Shown one piece after another: positions 43,219-51,725 of a stretch of DNA of 64,000 bases. A program made the position numbers and the translations under genes. Within the stretch, counting starts at the first letter, position 1; each line of letters begins with the position of its first letter. Source of the stretch: Streptomyces sp. WAC 01529 (lineage in GTDB: Bacteria; Actinomycetota; Actinomycetes; Streptomycetales; Streptomycetaceae); assembly GCF_003945545.1 (NCBI RefSeq), contig NZ_CP029617.1, positions 7,343,001 to 7,407,000 of the forward strand, read 5' to 3'. The notes under the pieces are model-generated. The model saw only the letters and a program-made list of their open reading frames with translations. It made no database searches and was not told the origin of the DNA.

Positions 43219-45276
43219 ATGACTGAACTCAATCGGCGCCGTTTCATGCAGCTGGCCGGCGGCACCGCGACCTACGCCCTGCTCAACGAGAGCATCGCCC
43301 GCGCCGCCTCCCTGCCCGCCAGGCGCGCCACCGGCACCCTCCAGGACGTCGAGCACGTCGTGGTGCTGATGCAGGAGAACAGGTCCTTCGACCACTACTT
43401 CGGGACGATGAAGGGCGTACGCGGCTTCGGCGACCCGCGCCCGGTGACGCTGCCGAACGGCAAGCCCGTCTGGAACCAGCCGAGCGCCGGCAAGGAGGTC
43501 CTGCCCTTCCACCCCGACGCCAAGGACCTCGGCATGCAGTTCATCGCGGGCCTCGACCACGACTGGGCCGGCGGCCACAAGGCGTTCAACAACGGCAAGT
43601 ACGACCAGTGGATCCCCGCGAAGTCCGAGCGGACGATGGCCTACCTCAAGCGGTACGACATTCCGTTCCACTACGCCCTCGCCGACGCGTTCACCATCTG
43701 TGACGATTACCATTGCTCGTTCATCGGGGCCACGGACCCCAACCGCTACTACATGCTCACCGGTCACGTCGGCAACGACGGCAAGGGCGGCGGCCCGGTC
43801 CTCGGCAACCAGGAACTGGGCTATGACTGGACGACGTACGCCGAGCGCCTGGAGCAGGCGGGCGTCTCCTGGAAGGTGTACCAGGACATCGGCGACGGCC
43901 TGGACGCGGCCGGCCACTGGGGCTGGATCGACGACGCCTACCGGGGCAACTACGGCGACAACTCGCTCCTGTACTTCAACAAGTACCGCAACGCCAAGCC
44001 CGGCGACCCGCTCTACGACAAGGCCCGCACCGGCACCAACGCCAAGGCGGGCGACGGCTACTTCGACATCCTCACGGCCGACGTGAAGGCGGACAGGCTC
44101 CCGCAGGTCTCCTACATCGCCTGCCCCGAGGCCTTCACCGAGCACCCCAACTGGCCGGTGAACTACGGCGCCTGGTACATCGCGAAGGTCCTCGACGCGC
44201 TCACCTCCAACCCCGAGGTGTGGGCCAAGACCGCGCTCTTCATCACCTACGACGAGAACGACGGCTACTTCGACCACATCGTCCCGCCGTACGTGCCCAA
44301 GGACGCCGCCCAGGGCAAGTCCACCGTCGACACCACGCTGGACTACTTCCCGGGCAACTCCTCCTACGCGGCCGGGCACTACGGCCTGGGCCAGCGCGTC
44401 CCGATGATCGTCGTCTCGCCGTGGAGCACCGGCGGCTTCGTGAACTCGGAGGTCTTCGACCACACGTCGATCATCCGGTTCATGGAGCGGCGCTTCGGCG
44501 TGAAGGAGCCGAACATCTCGCCCTGGCGGCGCGCGATCTGCGGCGACCTGACCTCCGCGTTCGACTTCAGCGGCAAGGACACGGACCCGGCACAGCTGCC
44601 CGACACCGCCGCGTACGAGCCGCCGGACAACAAGCGCCACCCCGACTACGTGCCGAAGGCGCCCGCCAGCCCGGCCTTGCCCAAGCAGGAGCGTGGTGCC
44701 CGCCCCGCCCGCGCCCTGCCCTACGCGCCCCTGGTGGACGGCAGCGCGGACGCGGCCGCGGGCAAGTTCACGCTGACGTTCGGCGGCGGGGACAAGGCGG
44801 GCGTCTGCTTCCACGTCCGCTCCGCCAACCGCACCGACGGCCCCTGGACATACACCACGGAAGCGGGCAAGACCGTCTCCGACACCTGGAACTCGGCGTA
44901 CTCCAAGGACGCGTACGACCTGTCGGTGTTCGGGCCGAACGGCTTCCTGCGCACGTTCAAGGGCCCCGGCAAGAAGGCGGGCCCCGAGGTCACCGCCCGG
45001 CACGACCGGACGACGGGCAACCTCAAGCTGACCCTCAAGAACGCGGGCAGCGCGGACGTGAACCTCACGCTGACCAACGCCTACGGAGGCACACCCCAGA
45101 CGTTCAAGGTCAAGGCGGGCGCCACCGTCCTGCACACCGTCGACCTGCGGGCGACCAAGCGCTGGTACGACGTGACGGTGAAGTCCGACACCGACACGGG
45201 CTACCTGCGACGGCTCGCGGGCCACGTGGAGACCGGCGCGGCGGGCGTGAGCGACCCGGCGATCATCACGGCCTGA
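43219..45276 (+). CDS. Tat-exported phosphocholine-preferring phospholipase C
   Basis: 685 aa. Tat signal NRRRFMQLAGGTATYALL at the start. The phosphoesterase domain (about 45-480) has EHVVVLMQENRSFDHYFG at its start, DPNRYYMLTG, the EHPNWPVNYG region and TYDENDGYFDHIVPP. Two C-terminal DUF756 beta domains (about 520-590 and 600-680) are typical of the PlcH/PlcN family. It cleaves phosphatidylcholine or sphingomyelin outside the cell. Earlier in-frame start rejected because it would bury the Tat signal. Candidate PHO box upstream. Confidence 0.93.
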   Translation: MTELNRRRFMQLAGGTATYALLNESIARAASLPARRATGTLQDVEHVVVLMQENRSFDHYFGTMKGVRGFGDPRPVTLPNGKPVWNQPSAGKEVLPFHPDAKDLGMQFIAGLDHDWAGGHKAFNNGKYDQWIPAKSERTMAYLKRYDIPFHYALADAFTICDDYHCSFIGATDPNRYYMLTGHVGNDGKGGGPVLGNQELGYDWTTYAERLEQAGVSWKVYQDIGDGLDAAGHWGWIDDAYRGNYGDNSLLYFNKYRNAKPGDPLYDKARTGTNAKAGDGYFDILTADVKADRLPQVSYIACPEAFTEHPNWPVNYGAWYIAKVLDALTSNPEVWAKTALFITYDENDGYFDHIVPPYVPKDAAQGKSTVDTTLDYFPGNSSYAAGHYGLGQRVPMIVVSPWSTGGFVNSEVFDHTSIIRFMERRFGVKEPNISPWRRAICGDLTSAFDFSGKDTDPAQLPDTAAYEPPDNKRHPDYVPKAPASPALPKQERGARPARALPYAPLVDGSADAAAGKFTLTFGGGDKAGVCFHVRSANRTDGPWTYTTEAGKTVSDTWNSAYSKDAYDLSVFGPNGFLRTFKGPGKKAGPEVTARHDRTTGNLKLTLKNAGSADVNLTLTNAYGGTPQTFKVKAGATVLHTVDLRATKRWYDVTVKSDTDTGYLRRLAGHVETGAAGVSDPAIITA

Positions 45277-45323
45277 GAAAGGGACTGGCGGACGTCCCGT
45301 ACACGGAAGGTAGGGTCTCCCGG

Positions 45324-46229
45324 GTGACAACGCATTCGAACACTCCTGCAGGCTGGTACCCGGATCCCCAGGGCGACCCCCAGCAGCTCCGCTGGTGGGA
45401 CGGCTCCCAGTGGACCCAGCAGACCAGCCCGGCCCAGCAGGTCCCGCAGCAGCAGGCTCCGCAGCCCGCGCAGGCCCAAGCGGCCCAGCCGCAGGGGCAG
45501 TTCGCCCAGCCGCAGGGCCAGTTCGGCCAGCCGCAGGCCGCGCCGGTGGCGCCCCCGGCGGTCGACCCGGCGAAGGTGCAGCGCCAGGTGCAGAAGCAGG
45601 CGGGCGTCACGCCGAACGCCCAGGGCGGCGGCACGCTCTTCACCGAGCCGGTCTTGGTGGTCAACCAGAAGGCCAAGCTCATCGAGCTGACGAACGAGTA
45701 CAGCGTGATGGACCAGGCGGGCAACACGCTCGGCTCGGTCGTGCAGGTCGGCCAGAGCACGCTGAAGAAGATCGCGCGTTTCGTCTCCAGCATCGACCAG
45801 TTCATGACGCACAAGCTGGAGATCCGCGACGCCTACGGCCAGCCGCAGATGCTGCTGACCCGCCCGCGGAAGTTCATGAAGTCCCGGGTGATCGTGGAGC
45901 ACGCCGACGGCCGGCCGGTCGGCGAGATCGTCCAGCAGAACATGATCGGCAAGATCAACTTCGCGATGATGGTCAACGGCCAGCAGGTCGGCGCGATCAA
46001 GGCGGAGAACTGGCGCGCCTGGAACTTCGCGATCGTCGACCACGCGGACAACGAGGTCGCCCGGATCACGAAGACCTGGGAAGGTCTCGCCAAGACCATG
46101 TTCACCACCGCGGACAACTACGTCCTGCAGATCCACTACCAGCTGCCCGAGCCGCTCCTGAGCCTGGTCGTGGCGACGGCCCTGACGGTCGACACGGCCC
46201 TCAAGCAGGACTCCCGCGGCTTCGGGTGA
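45324..46229 (+). CDS. DUF2510 plus LURP-one/scramblase-like protein
   Basis: 301 aa from GTG 45324. Residues 8-35 are a DUF2510 motif (AGWYPDPQGDPQQLRWWDGSQW). A Gln/Pro/Ala-rich linker with QFAQPQGQFGQPQ repeats follows to about residue 95. The C-terminal 200 residues are a beta-barrel of the phospholipid-scramblase/LURP-one type (LVVNQKAKLIELTNEYSVMDQ; MLLTRPRKFMKSRV). TAGGGT at 45311-45316 stands 7 bases before the GTG and no ribosome-binding site is visible: probably leaderless. Likely membrane-associated; role unknown. Confidence 0.85.
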   Translation: MTTHSNTPAGWYPDPQGDPQQLRWWDGSQWTQQTSPAQQVPQQQAPQPAQAQAAQPQGQFAQPQGQFGQPQAAPVAPPAVDPAKVQRQVQKQAGVTPNAQGGGTLFTEPVLVVNQKAKLIELTNEYSVMDQAGNTLGSVVQVGQSTLKKIARFVSSIDQFMTHKLEIRDAYGQPQMLLTRPRKFMKSRVIVEHADGRPVGEIVQQNMIGKINFAMMVNGQQVGAIKAENWRAWNFAIVDHADNEVARITKTWEGLAKTMFTTADNYVLQIHYQLPEPLLSLVVATALTVDTALKQDSRGFG

Positions 46230-46257
46230 TCAGTGCCCGCCCCGCGGACGGACCGCA

Positions 46258-46291
46258 GGTGCCCCGCGTCCCTCAGTGGGCGCGGGGCACC
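46258..46291. terminator. Bidirectional terminator
   Basis: A perfect 11-bp stem GGTGCCCCGCG (46258-46268) and CGCGGGGCACC (46281-46291) with a 12-base loop, between the converging LURP-one and DMT genes; its second arm overlaps the last codons of the DMT gene. Confidence 0.75.
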
Positions 46292-47217
46292 GCGCGTTCC
46301 AGACCGGCCACGTTCACCCCGCGGATGACACCCGGTTCCACTGCCTGAACGGGGATCGACGCCAGGAAGTCCGCCTCCGGCCCGCCCGCGACGGCCCGCG
46401 GTGAGCGCGTGAGCACCACGACCCCCAGCGCCGCCACCGCCGCACCCGCGACGGCGAGCAGGATCCCGCCGGCGCCGCCCCGCAGCCGCTCGCCGAGCAG
46501 TGCCACGCCGATGATCGAGGCCGCCACCGGGTTGGAGAGGGTCACCACGGCGAGCGGCGCGCCGAGGCCGCCCCGGTAGGCGGTCTGCGAGAGCAGCAGC
46601 CCCCCGGCGGCGAGCGCCGCGACGAGCAGCGCCACGATCACGACCTGCGGGCTGAGCAGCGGGCCCGAACGGTCGGTCACGGCGACCGTCACGGTCTGCG
46701 TCAGCGCCGAGGCCACCCCGGAGGCGAAGCCGGACGCGGTCGCGTGCCGCAGTCCCGGCCGCGCGCCCGGGCGGGAGAGCATCCCGATGACCGCCATCGT
46801 GGCGGCGGCCACGACCAGCGCCTCGGGCACCGTCAGCGTGTCGTCCGGCGCCGGTCCCGTGGCGGTCAGGAGCAGCGCGCCCAGGCCGATGAGCGTGAGC
46901 CCGGTGCCTCGCCACTCAAGGCGCGTGACCCGGCGCCCCGCGAGCCGCGCGCCGAGCGGCACGGCGGCGACGAGGGTGAGCGCCCCCAGCGGCTGGACCA
47001 GCGTGAGCGGTCCGTACTTCAGGGCGGCCACGTGCAGCAGCGCGGCGGCCGCGTTGAGCCCGACCGACGACCACCAGGTGGTGCTGCCGAGCATCCGCAG
47101 GACCCCGCTCTCGCCCTCGGCGACCCGCGAGGCGAGCCGCTCCTGGGCGACGGCGGCGGCCGCGTACGCACCCGCCGAGACGAGGGAGAGCGCGACGGCG
47201 AGAAGCGTGGCGTTCAC
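46273..47217 (-). CDS. DMT/EamA-like multi-helix membrane transporter
   Basis: 314 aa from GTG 47217. About nine or ten hydrophobic helices. Segments such as LKYGPLTLVQPLGALTLVAAVPLGA and GAPLAVVTLSNPVAASIIGVALLGERL, in duplicated halves, mark the DMT/EamA superfamily. The start overlaps the stop of the PAP2 gene as GTGA, so they are translated together. Lipid-linked or small-metabolite export is possible; substrate unknown. Confidence 0.83.
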   Translation of the reverse strand: MNATLLAVALSLVSAGAYAAAAVAQERLASRVAEGESGVLRMLGSTTWWSSVGLNAAAALLHVAALKYGPLTLVQPLGALTLVAAVPLGARLAGRRVTRLEWRGTGLTLIGLGALLLTATGPAPDDTLTVPEALVVAAATMAVIGMLSRPGARPGLRHATASGFASGVASALTQTVTVAVTDRSGPLLSPQVVIVALLVAALAAGGLLLSQTAYRGGLGAPLAVVTLSNPVAASIIGVALLGERLRGGAGGILLAVAGAAVAALGVVVLTRSPRAVAGGPEADFLASIPVQAVEPGVIRGVNVAGLERAVPRAH

Positions 47218-48137
47218 TGTCCGGCCCCTGAGGGGATCAGTTCGGAGGAGGGTGCGGGAGAGGAGGGTGAGGACGGAGAGGAGGGTGAGCGGGCGGGCTC
47301 CGGCTTGAGCGGAGGCGCGGGCTCGTTCTCTGGGCGGGTCGCCGCGGACCTCCGTACGACCAGCGAGCGGGCCGGACGCGGCAGCCGGATGACCGCGAGC
47401 GCGATGCCGAGCAGGGCCGTCGCCACGAGCGCGTCGAGCCAGTAGTGGTTCGCGGTGCTGACCACGACGAGCAGGGTGAACAGCGGATGCAGCAGCCACA
47501 GCCAGCGCCACCGCGTCGAGGTGGCGGCGATCATGCCGATGGCGAGCATCAGCGCCCAGCCGAAGTGCAGCGAGGGCATGGCCGCGAACTGGTTGGCCAT
47601 GGTGTCGGTCGCGGGCTTTGCGGCGTAGACCGAGGGCCCGTACACCTGCGCCGTGTCCACGAGGTGCGCGGCGTCCAGCATCCGCGGCGGCGCGAGCGGG
47701 AAGCCGAGGTGGAGCACGAGCGCGGCCGCGGTCAGCGCGGCGAGCACCCGCCGCGACCAGACGTAGTGCCGGGGGCGGCGCGCGTACAGCCAGACCAGGA
47801 AGAGCAGCGTCGCCGGGAAGTGCACGGTCGCGTAGTAGGTGTTCGCGACGTGGATCAGCGTCTCGCTGCTCAGCAGGGCGTCCTGCACGGCGCCCTCGCC
47901 GGGCAGGCGCAGCGTCCGCTCCGCGTCCCACACGCGGTGCGCGTTGCGGAAGGCCTCGCCGGTGTGGCCGTTGGCGAGCTGCCTGCCGAATTTGTAGACG
48001 AGGAAGAGTCCTACGACGAGGAGGAGCTCGCGGACGAGGGGCGGTCGGGCAGATGTGTCCGGCTTCCGGACGGTCGCGTCCGGCTCCCGGACTGCTGAGT
48101 CCGGCTCCCGTTCGGCAGGCTCGGTTCGGGATTCCAT
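47214..48137 (-). CDS. PAP2-superfamily membrane phosphatase (inositol-phosphoryl transferase-like)
   Basis: 307 aa. The N-terminal 35 residues are charged repeats (EPDSAVREPDATVRKPD). Membrane helices start at LLLVVGLFLVY. PAP2 motifs are AAMPSLHFGWALML and NHYWLDALVATALLG. The RTLRLPGEGAVQDALL and APPRM segments are typical of the AUR1-like phosphatidylinositol/ceramide group. The C-terminal tail is Ser/Pro-rich. Coupled to the DMT gene; divergent from a TetR gene across an operator array. Confidence 0.87.
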   Translation of the reverse strand: MESRTEPAEREPDSAVREPDATVRKPDTSARPPLVRELLLVVGLFLVYKFGRQLANGHTGEAFRNAHRVWDAERTLRLPGEGAVQDALLSSETLIHVANTYYATVHFPATLLFLVWLYARRPRHYVWSRRVLAALTAAALVLHLGFPLAPPRMLDAAHLVDTAQVYGPSVYAAKPATDTMANQFAAMPSLHFGWALMLAIGMIAATSTRWRWLWLLHPLFTLLVVVSTANHYWLDALVATALLGIALAVIRLPRPARSLVVRRSAATRPENEPAPPLKPEPARSPSSPSSPSSPAPSSELIPSGAGQ

Positions 48138-48211
48138 CCCCCGGCCCCTTTGCGTGATGACTGGTGGTGCGAATGGTGGTGGTGCGGTGCCGAGCGAGTC
48201 GCCTCGCTCAT

Positions 48212-48277
48212 CGATACGACAATGTACCGATACGTCAGTGTACCGATACGACGGCGTACCGGTACACTGGCGTATCG
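48212..48277. promoter_or_regulatory. Four-unit palindromic operator array (TetR)
   Basis: Four 18-base units of form CGRTAC-N6-GTAYCG follow each other at a strict 16-base period, sharing their CG ends: 48212-48229, 48228-48245, 48244-48261 and 48260-48277. The last unit is almost the exact reverse complement of the second (17 of 18). The array fills the divergent space between the PAP2/DMT operon and the TetR gene, and its AT-rich steps probably overlap both promoters. Confidence 0.8.
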
Positions 48278-48325
48278 AAGAGGGCCGATCGCGCTGATCC
48301 GGCCGCCGTACCGAGGGGAAGAGCC

Positions 48326-48910
48326 ATGACGTCGACGTCGAGTCGCTCGAAGATCACGCCCGAGCGTGAGCAGGAGTTCTACGACGCCGTCCTCGACCAG
48401 CTCCGCGAATGCGGCTACGAGGCTCTGACCATGGAGGGCGTGGCCGCCCGCACCCGGTGCAGCAAGTCCACGCTCTACCGCCAGTGGAAGACCAAGCCCC
48501 AGTTCGTGGCGGCCGCGCTGCGGGCCAACCGCTGCGTGCGGTTCGCGGGAATCGACACCGGCAGCCTCGCCGGGGACCTGCGCGAGGCGGCCCGGGCCGC
48601 GGGCGAGCAGTCGGGGCGGGACACGATGCTGGTCCAGGCGCTCAGCCACGCGGTCCTCCAGGACGTGGACCTGCAACGGGTGCTGCGCGAGACCCTGGTC
48701 GAGCCGGAGCTGCAGGCCATGGACGTGATCATCCGGCGCGGCGTGGAGCGCGGCGAGATCCCCGAGGGGCACCCGGCGGTGGAGTTCGTCACGGTGCAGC
48801 TGTTCGGCGTGCTGCGGGCGAGGCCGATCCTCGAGGGCGCGCACGCCGACGGCGCCTATCTGACCCGTTTCGTCGAGGCCTGCGTGCTGCCCGCGCTCGG
48901 CCTCACCTGA
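48326..48910 (+). CDS. TetR-family regulator
   Basis: 194 aa. N-terminal HTH LRECGYEALTMEGVAARTRCSKSTLYRQWKTKPQFVAAAL, then a helical ligand domain with the TetR_C-type segment TMLVQALSHAVLQDVDLQRVL. ATG at 48326 has GAGGGGAAG upstream. Divergent from the PAP2/DMT operon with the operator array between, so it very likely represses that operon and itself. Ligand unknown. Confidence 0.92.
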   Translation: MTSTSSRSKITPEREQEFYDAVLDQLRECGYEALTMEGVAARTRCSKSTLYRQWKTKPQFVAAALRANRCVRFAGIDTGSLAGDLREAARAAGEQSGRDTMLVQALSHAVLQDVDLQRVLRETLVEPELQAMDVIIRRGVERGEIPEGHPAVEFVTVQLFGVLRARPILEGAHADGAYLTRFVEACVLPALGLT

Positions 48911-48915
48911 TCGTG

Positions 48916-48948
48916 GGCCCGAGTCCGGTGGATGACGGGACTCGGGCC
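48916..48948. terminator. Terminator after the TetR gene
   Basis: Perfect 11-bp stem GGCCCGAGTCC (48916-48926) and GGACTCGGGCC (48938-48948) with an 11-base loop, 6 bases after the TetR stop and before the convergent DUF2510 gene. Confidence 0.8.
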
Positions 48949-49023
48949 TGCCCGCGCCGCACCGTGGGGACGGGGGCGGCGCGCACCCCCGGGCCGGACG
49001 GGGTTCCTCCTGAGCGGCGAGGA

Positions 49024-49077
49024 ACCCCGCCCGGCCCCTGGGGCGTACACACCCCGCCCGGCCCCTGGGGCGTGCAC
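49024..49077. repeat. 27-bp tandem duplication in an intergenic space
   Basis: Two adjacent 27-base units (49024-49050 and 49051-49077) differ at about one base. Each contains the short hairpin CCCCTGGGG. They lie between the TetR terminator and the 3' end of the DUF2510 gene. Confidence 0.8.
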
Positions 49078-49117
49078 ACCGCGCGCGTGCCTCGCCCGGC
49101 TCGCGCGGTGACGCGTG

Positions 49118-50062
49118 CTACACGTCCTGCCCGGCTCCCGCGCCGCCGCCGGTCGGCCCCGCCTCGATGCCCTTAACGATCTTGTCCATGGTGGACGGCG
49201 AAGGGGCCTGGTCGTTGTCGTCGATGCCCATGCGGATGATGACGAGCTTCGACTTGTCGGCCGGGGAGGGGAAGGCGAGCGATTCGACGTAGCCGTCGTC
49301 GCTCTTCTGCGTGATGGCCTTCCAGCGGACGTGGTAGCCCTTCTGGCCCGCCACGGTGATCGGCTTCGAGGCCAGCACCTTGTGCGAGGTGATGCGGCCG
49401 TAGGTCTTGCCGCCGTACCCCTGCTTCGCGTTCCGCTTGATGTCCGCCTTGGCGGCCGCCTCGGGCGTCTTGGCGTCGATGTCCAGCTTCTCGGCGGGCT
49501 GGGAGTACGCGCTGCCGCGCGTGCACTGCTCCTCGGGATTGCCGGGACACGGGATCGGCTCCGTCTGGACCGCGGCGCCGAACTTGGTGGGCACGCCGAG
49601 CCAGTTGTCCGGTACGGGGATCTTGATGCCGTTCACCGAGTCGTTCGCGAAACCGGAGTCCTGTTCCGGGGACTTCGGGTCCTGCGAGCCGTCCGGGGAG
49701 CGCGGTGCGTCGGGCGTCCTCGGGTTGCCGGGGTCCTTCGGGGCGCCGGCCGACGGCTCCTTGGCCGCGGAGTCGCCCTCGCCCCCGTCGTCATCGGCGG
49801 TCAGGGCGTACACGCCGCCGCCTATCCCGGCGAGGACGACGAGCACCACGCCGACGGCTATCGCGACGCGCAGGCCGCGCCGTGGCGCGGGGTCCTGCCC
49901 CGGATGGGCCGGAAAGGCCGACTGGGTCGGATACGCGTGCGTGCCCGCGGCGGCGCGCACCTGATCCGTCCATACGTTCCCGTCCCACCAGCGCTCGGTG
50001 GGCGGACCGCCGGCGGTCTGGCCGGGGTCGGGGTACCAGCCTGGGGGAGTCATCTGCGTCAT
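49118..50062 (-). CDS. DUF2510 single-pass membrane protein
   Basis: 314 aa. Residues about 5-30 are DUF2510 (PPGWYPDPGQTAGGPPTERWW), then a basic stretch and one membrane helix (VAIAVGVVLVVLAGIGGGVYAL). A Pro/Asp/Ser-rich linker leads to an exterior beta-rich domain (GIKIPVPDNWLGVP onward) with two cysteines. ATG at 50062 lies 7 bases after TACTCT on the minus strand, without a ribosome-binding site: probably leaderless. Function unknown. Confidence 0.85.
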   Translation of the reverse strand: MTQMTPPGWYPDPGQTAGGPPTERWWDGNVWTDQVRAAAGTHAYPTQSAFPAHPGQDPAPRRGLRVAIAVGVVLVVLAGIGGGVYALTADDDGGEGDSAAKEPSAGAPKDPGNPRTPDAPRSPDGSQDPKSPEQDSGFANDSVNGIKIPVPDNWLGVPTKFGAAVQTEPIPCPGNPEEQCTRGSAYSQPAEKLDIDAKTPEAAAKADIKRNAKQGYGGKTYGRITSHKVLASKPITVAGQKGYHVRWKAITQKSDDGYVESLAFPSPADKSKLVIIRMGIDDNDQAPSPSTMDKIVKGIEAGPTGGGAGAGQDV

Positions 50063-50208
50063 GGGCGCCAGAGTATGAGCCCCGCGTGAAAGCGGCATGA
50101 GAGGGGGGCGTCAAAGGCGAGACGAACGGGCGATCGCTCTTGGCACTCGGCGCCCTCGCGTCCAGCGCCGCGGGCGACCGGCGAGGCGATCGGCAGGACG
50201 GCGGTGGC

Positions 50209-51393
50209 CTACCGTCCCCGGCTTCCATGGCCGTTGAGGACCAGCCGGGTCGGGGCGTCCTTCTCGGGGATCGCCTCGGGCCACGGCATGCCCCCGCGCC
50301 CCGGTGTGATCGAGCCCAGCACGCTCGCGTGACGTGCCCCCGTGCTCGTCGGGACCGTTCCCGGCAGGCCGTGCAGGGTAAGGAAGCCGAGGACCGCGAA
50401 GGCGTACGCCTCCTTCGCCGCGGACGGCAGCCCCAGCTCGTCGGAGGAGCGCACCGGGATGCCGCCCCCCAACTCGGCCCGCAGGAAGGCCATCAGCACC
50501 GGATTGCGCGTGCCCCCGCCGGAGACGACGACCTCCGACGCCCTCACCGAGCGGACGGCGTCGGCGGCCGTGCGGGCGGCGAGGCGGGTGAGCGTGGCGA
50601 CGACGTCTTCCGTGGGCAGGGCCTCGTACCCCTTCAACGCCGTACGCAGATACGGCAGATGGAAGAGTTCCTTGCCCGTCGTCTTCGGTGCCGGACGCGC
50701 GTAATACGGCTCGGCGAGGAGACGGTCGAGGAGAGCCGTGTGAACCGTGCCCCGGGCGGCCAGCTCACCGTCCATGTCGTAGGCGAGGCGGCCGCCCGTC
50801 GCCTCGCTCACCGCGGCGTCGAGCAGGGCGTTGGCGGGGCCCGTGTCGAAGGCCGTGCCGTCGGCGGCGGTGATGTTCGCGATGCCGCCGAGGTTCAGCG
50901 CGGCGGGAGCGCCGGGGCGGCCGCTCAGCCACATCCGGTCCACCAGGCTGACCAGGGGCGCGCCCTGGCCGCCCGCCGCGATGTCGCGTGGGCGGAAGTC
51001 GGCGACCACCGGGAGCCCCGTGGCCTCGGCGATCCAGGCGGGCTGGCCGATCTGGAGGGTGCCGTGCACCTGCCCCTCCGCCACCCAGTGGTAGACCGTC
51101 TGACCGTGCGAGGCGACCAACTGCGCCCGCCCGTCGCACAGTTCGCGGTCCGCCTCGACCGCGGCGGCGGCGAAGGCGCGGCCGATGGCGGTGTCCAGGC
51201 GGCAGACGTCGGCGAGCGTGGTGGTCGCGGGCGGCAGCGCGGCGGCGAGCGAGGCGCGCAGCCCTTCGTCGTAACCACGGCTGATCAGCCCGAGAGGGGT
51301 GAGCGTCAGACGGTCCCCGTCGAGGGTCAGATCGGCCGCTGCCGCGTCGATCGCGTCGTACGAGGTCCCTGACATGAGCCCGATCACGCGCAC
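50209..51393 (-). CDS. anmK: Anhydro-N-acetylmuramic acid kinase
   Basis: 394 aa from GTG 51393 with AAGGAGG 5 bases upstream. Kinase signatures: RVIGLMSGTSYDAIDAA, ASHGQTVYHW, LNLGGIANITA, DTGPANALLDA and VSGGGTRNP. It phosphorylates and opens anhMurNAc to MurNAc-6-phosphate in cell-wall recycling, cytoplasmic. MurQ is not in the window; NagZ is encoded 37 kb away. Upstream start candidates beyond the ribosome-binding site were not used. Confidence 0.94.
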   Translation of the reverse strand: MRVIGLMSGTSYDAIDAAAADLTLDGDRLTLTPLGLISRGYDEGLRASLAAALPPATTTLADVCRLDTAIGRAFAAAAVEADRELCDGRAQLVASHGQTVYHWVAEGQVHGTLQIGQPAWIAEATGLPVVADFRPRDIAAGGQGAPLVSLVDRMWLSGRPGAPAALNLGGIANITAADGTAFDTGPANALLDAAVSEATGGRLAYDMDGELAARGTVHTALLDRLLAEPYYARPAPKTTGKELFHLPYLRTALKGYEALPTEDVVATLTRLAARTAADAVRSVRASEVVVSGGGTRNPVLMAFLRAELGGGIPVRSSDELGLPSAAKEAYAFAVLGFLTLHGLPGTVPTSTGARHASVLGSITPGRGGMPWPEAIPEKDAPTRLVLNGHGSRGR

Positions 51394-51725
51394 GTGGGGC
51401 CTCCTTCTCGGTCGGCTCACCAATGAGCTTGATCATCGCATCCCGTGGGAGGCGGGTGGCGCGTCTTCCCCGAACGCGGCACGGGGTGCAGCCGCGTACC
51501 GGCCCCGCTCGGCCGGTTCAGCGCGCTTCACGGGAGCGCGGGAGGCGCGCCCGGCCGTGGCCGAGGCGCGGGGTGCGTCTCCCGCGCGGGCCGTGCGCCG
51601 AGCGCCCGCCCTCTGCGCCGCGTGTCCGCCTGGCGTCGCGCTCGCCCCTTCACTCGGCGAGGACCCACGTCACCTCTCTCTTCGGTATGGACCCCCGTCA
51701 CCTCTCAGCTGGGCCAGGGCCCACC
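51394..51725. repeat. 332-base intergenic region with 18-bp direct repeat
   Basis: No gene is supported here. GGACCCACGTCACCTCTC at 51661-51678 recurs at 51689-51706 with one change (28-base period), and a weaker third copy follows near 51712. The repeats lie just past the 3' end of the acyl-CoA dehydrogenase gene; they could be part of its 3' UTR. The left part should hold the anmK promoter. Confidence 0.6.

Noticed and set aside
48212..48277. Short regular repeats that might suggest a CRISPR array
   Set aside because: The units overlap and share ends, there are no unique spacers, no cas genes, and the place is a divergent promoter gap; an operator array fits.
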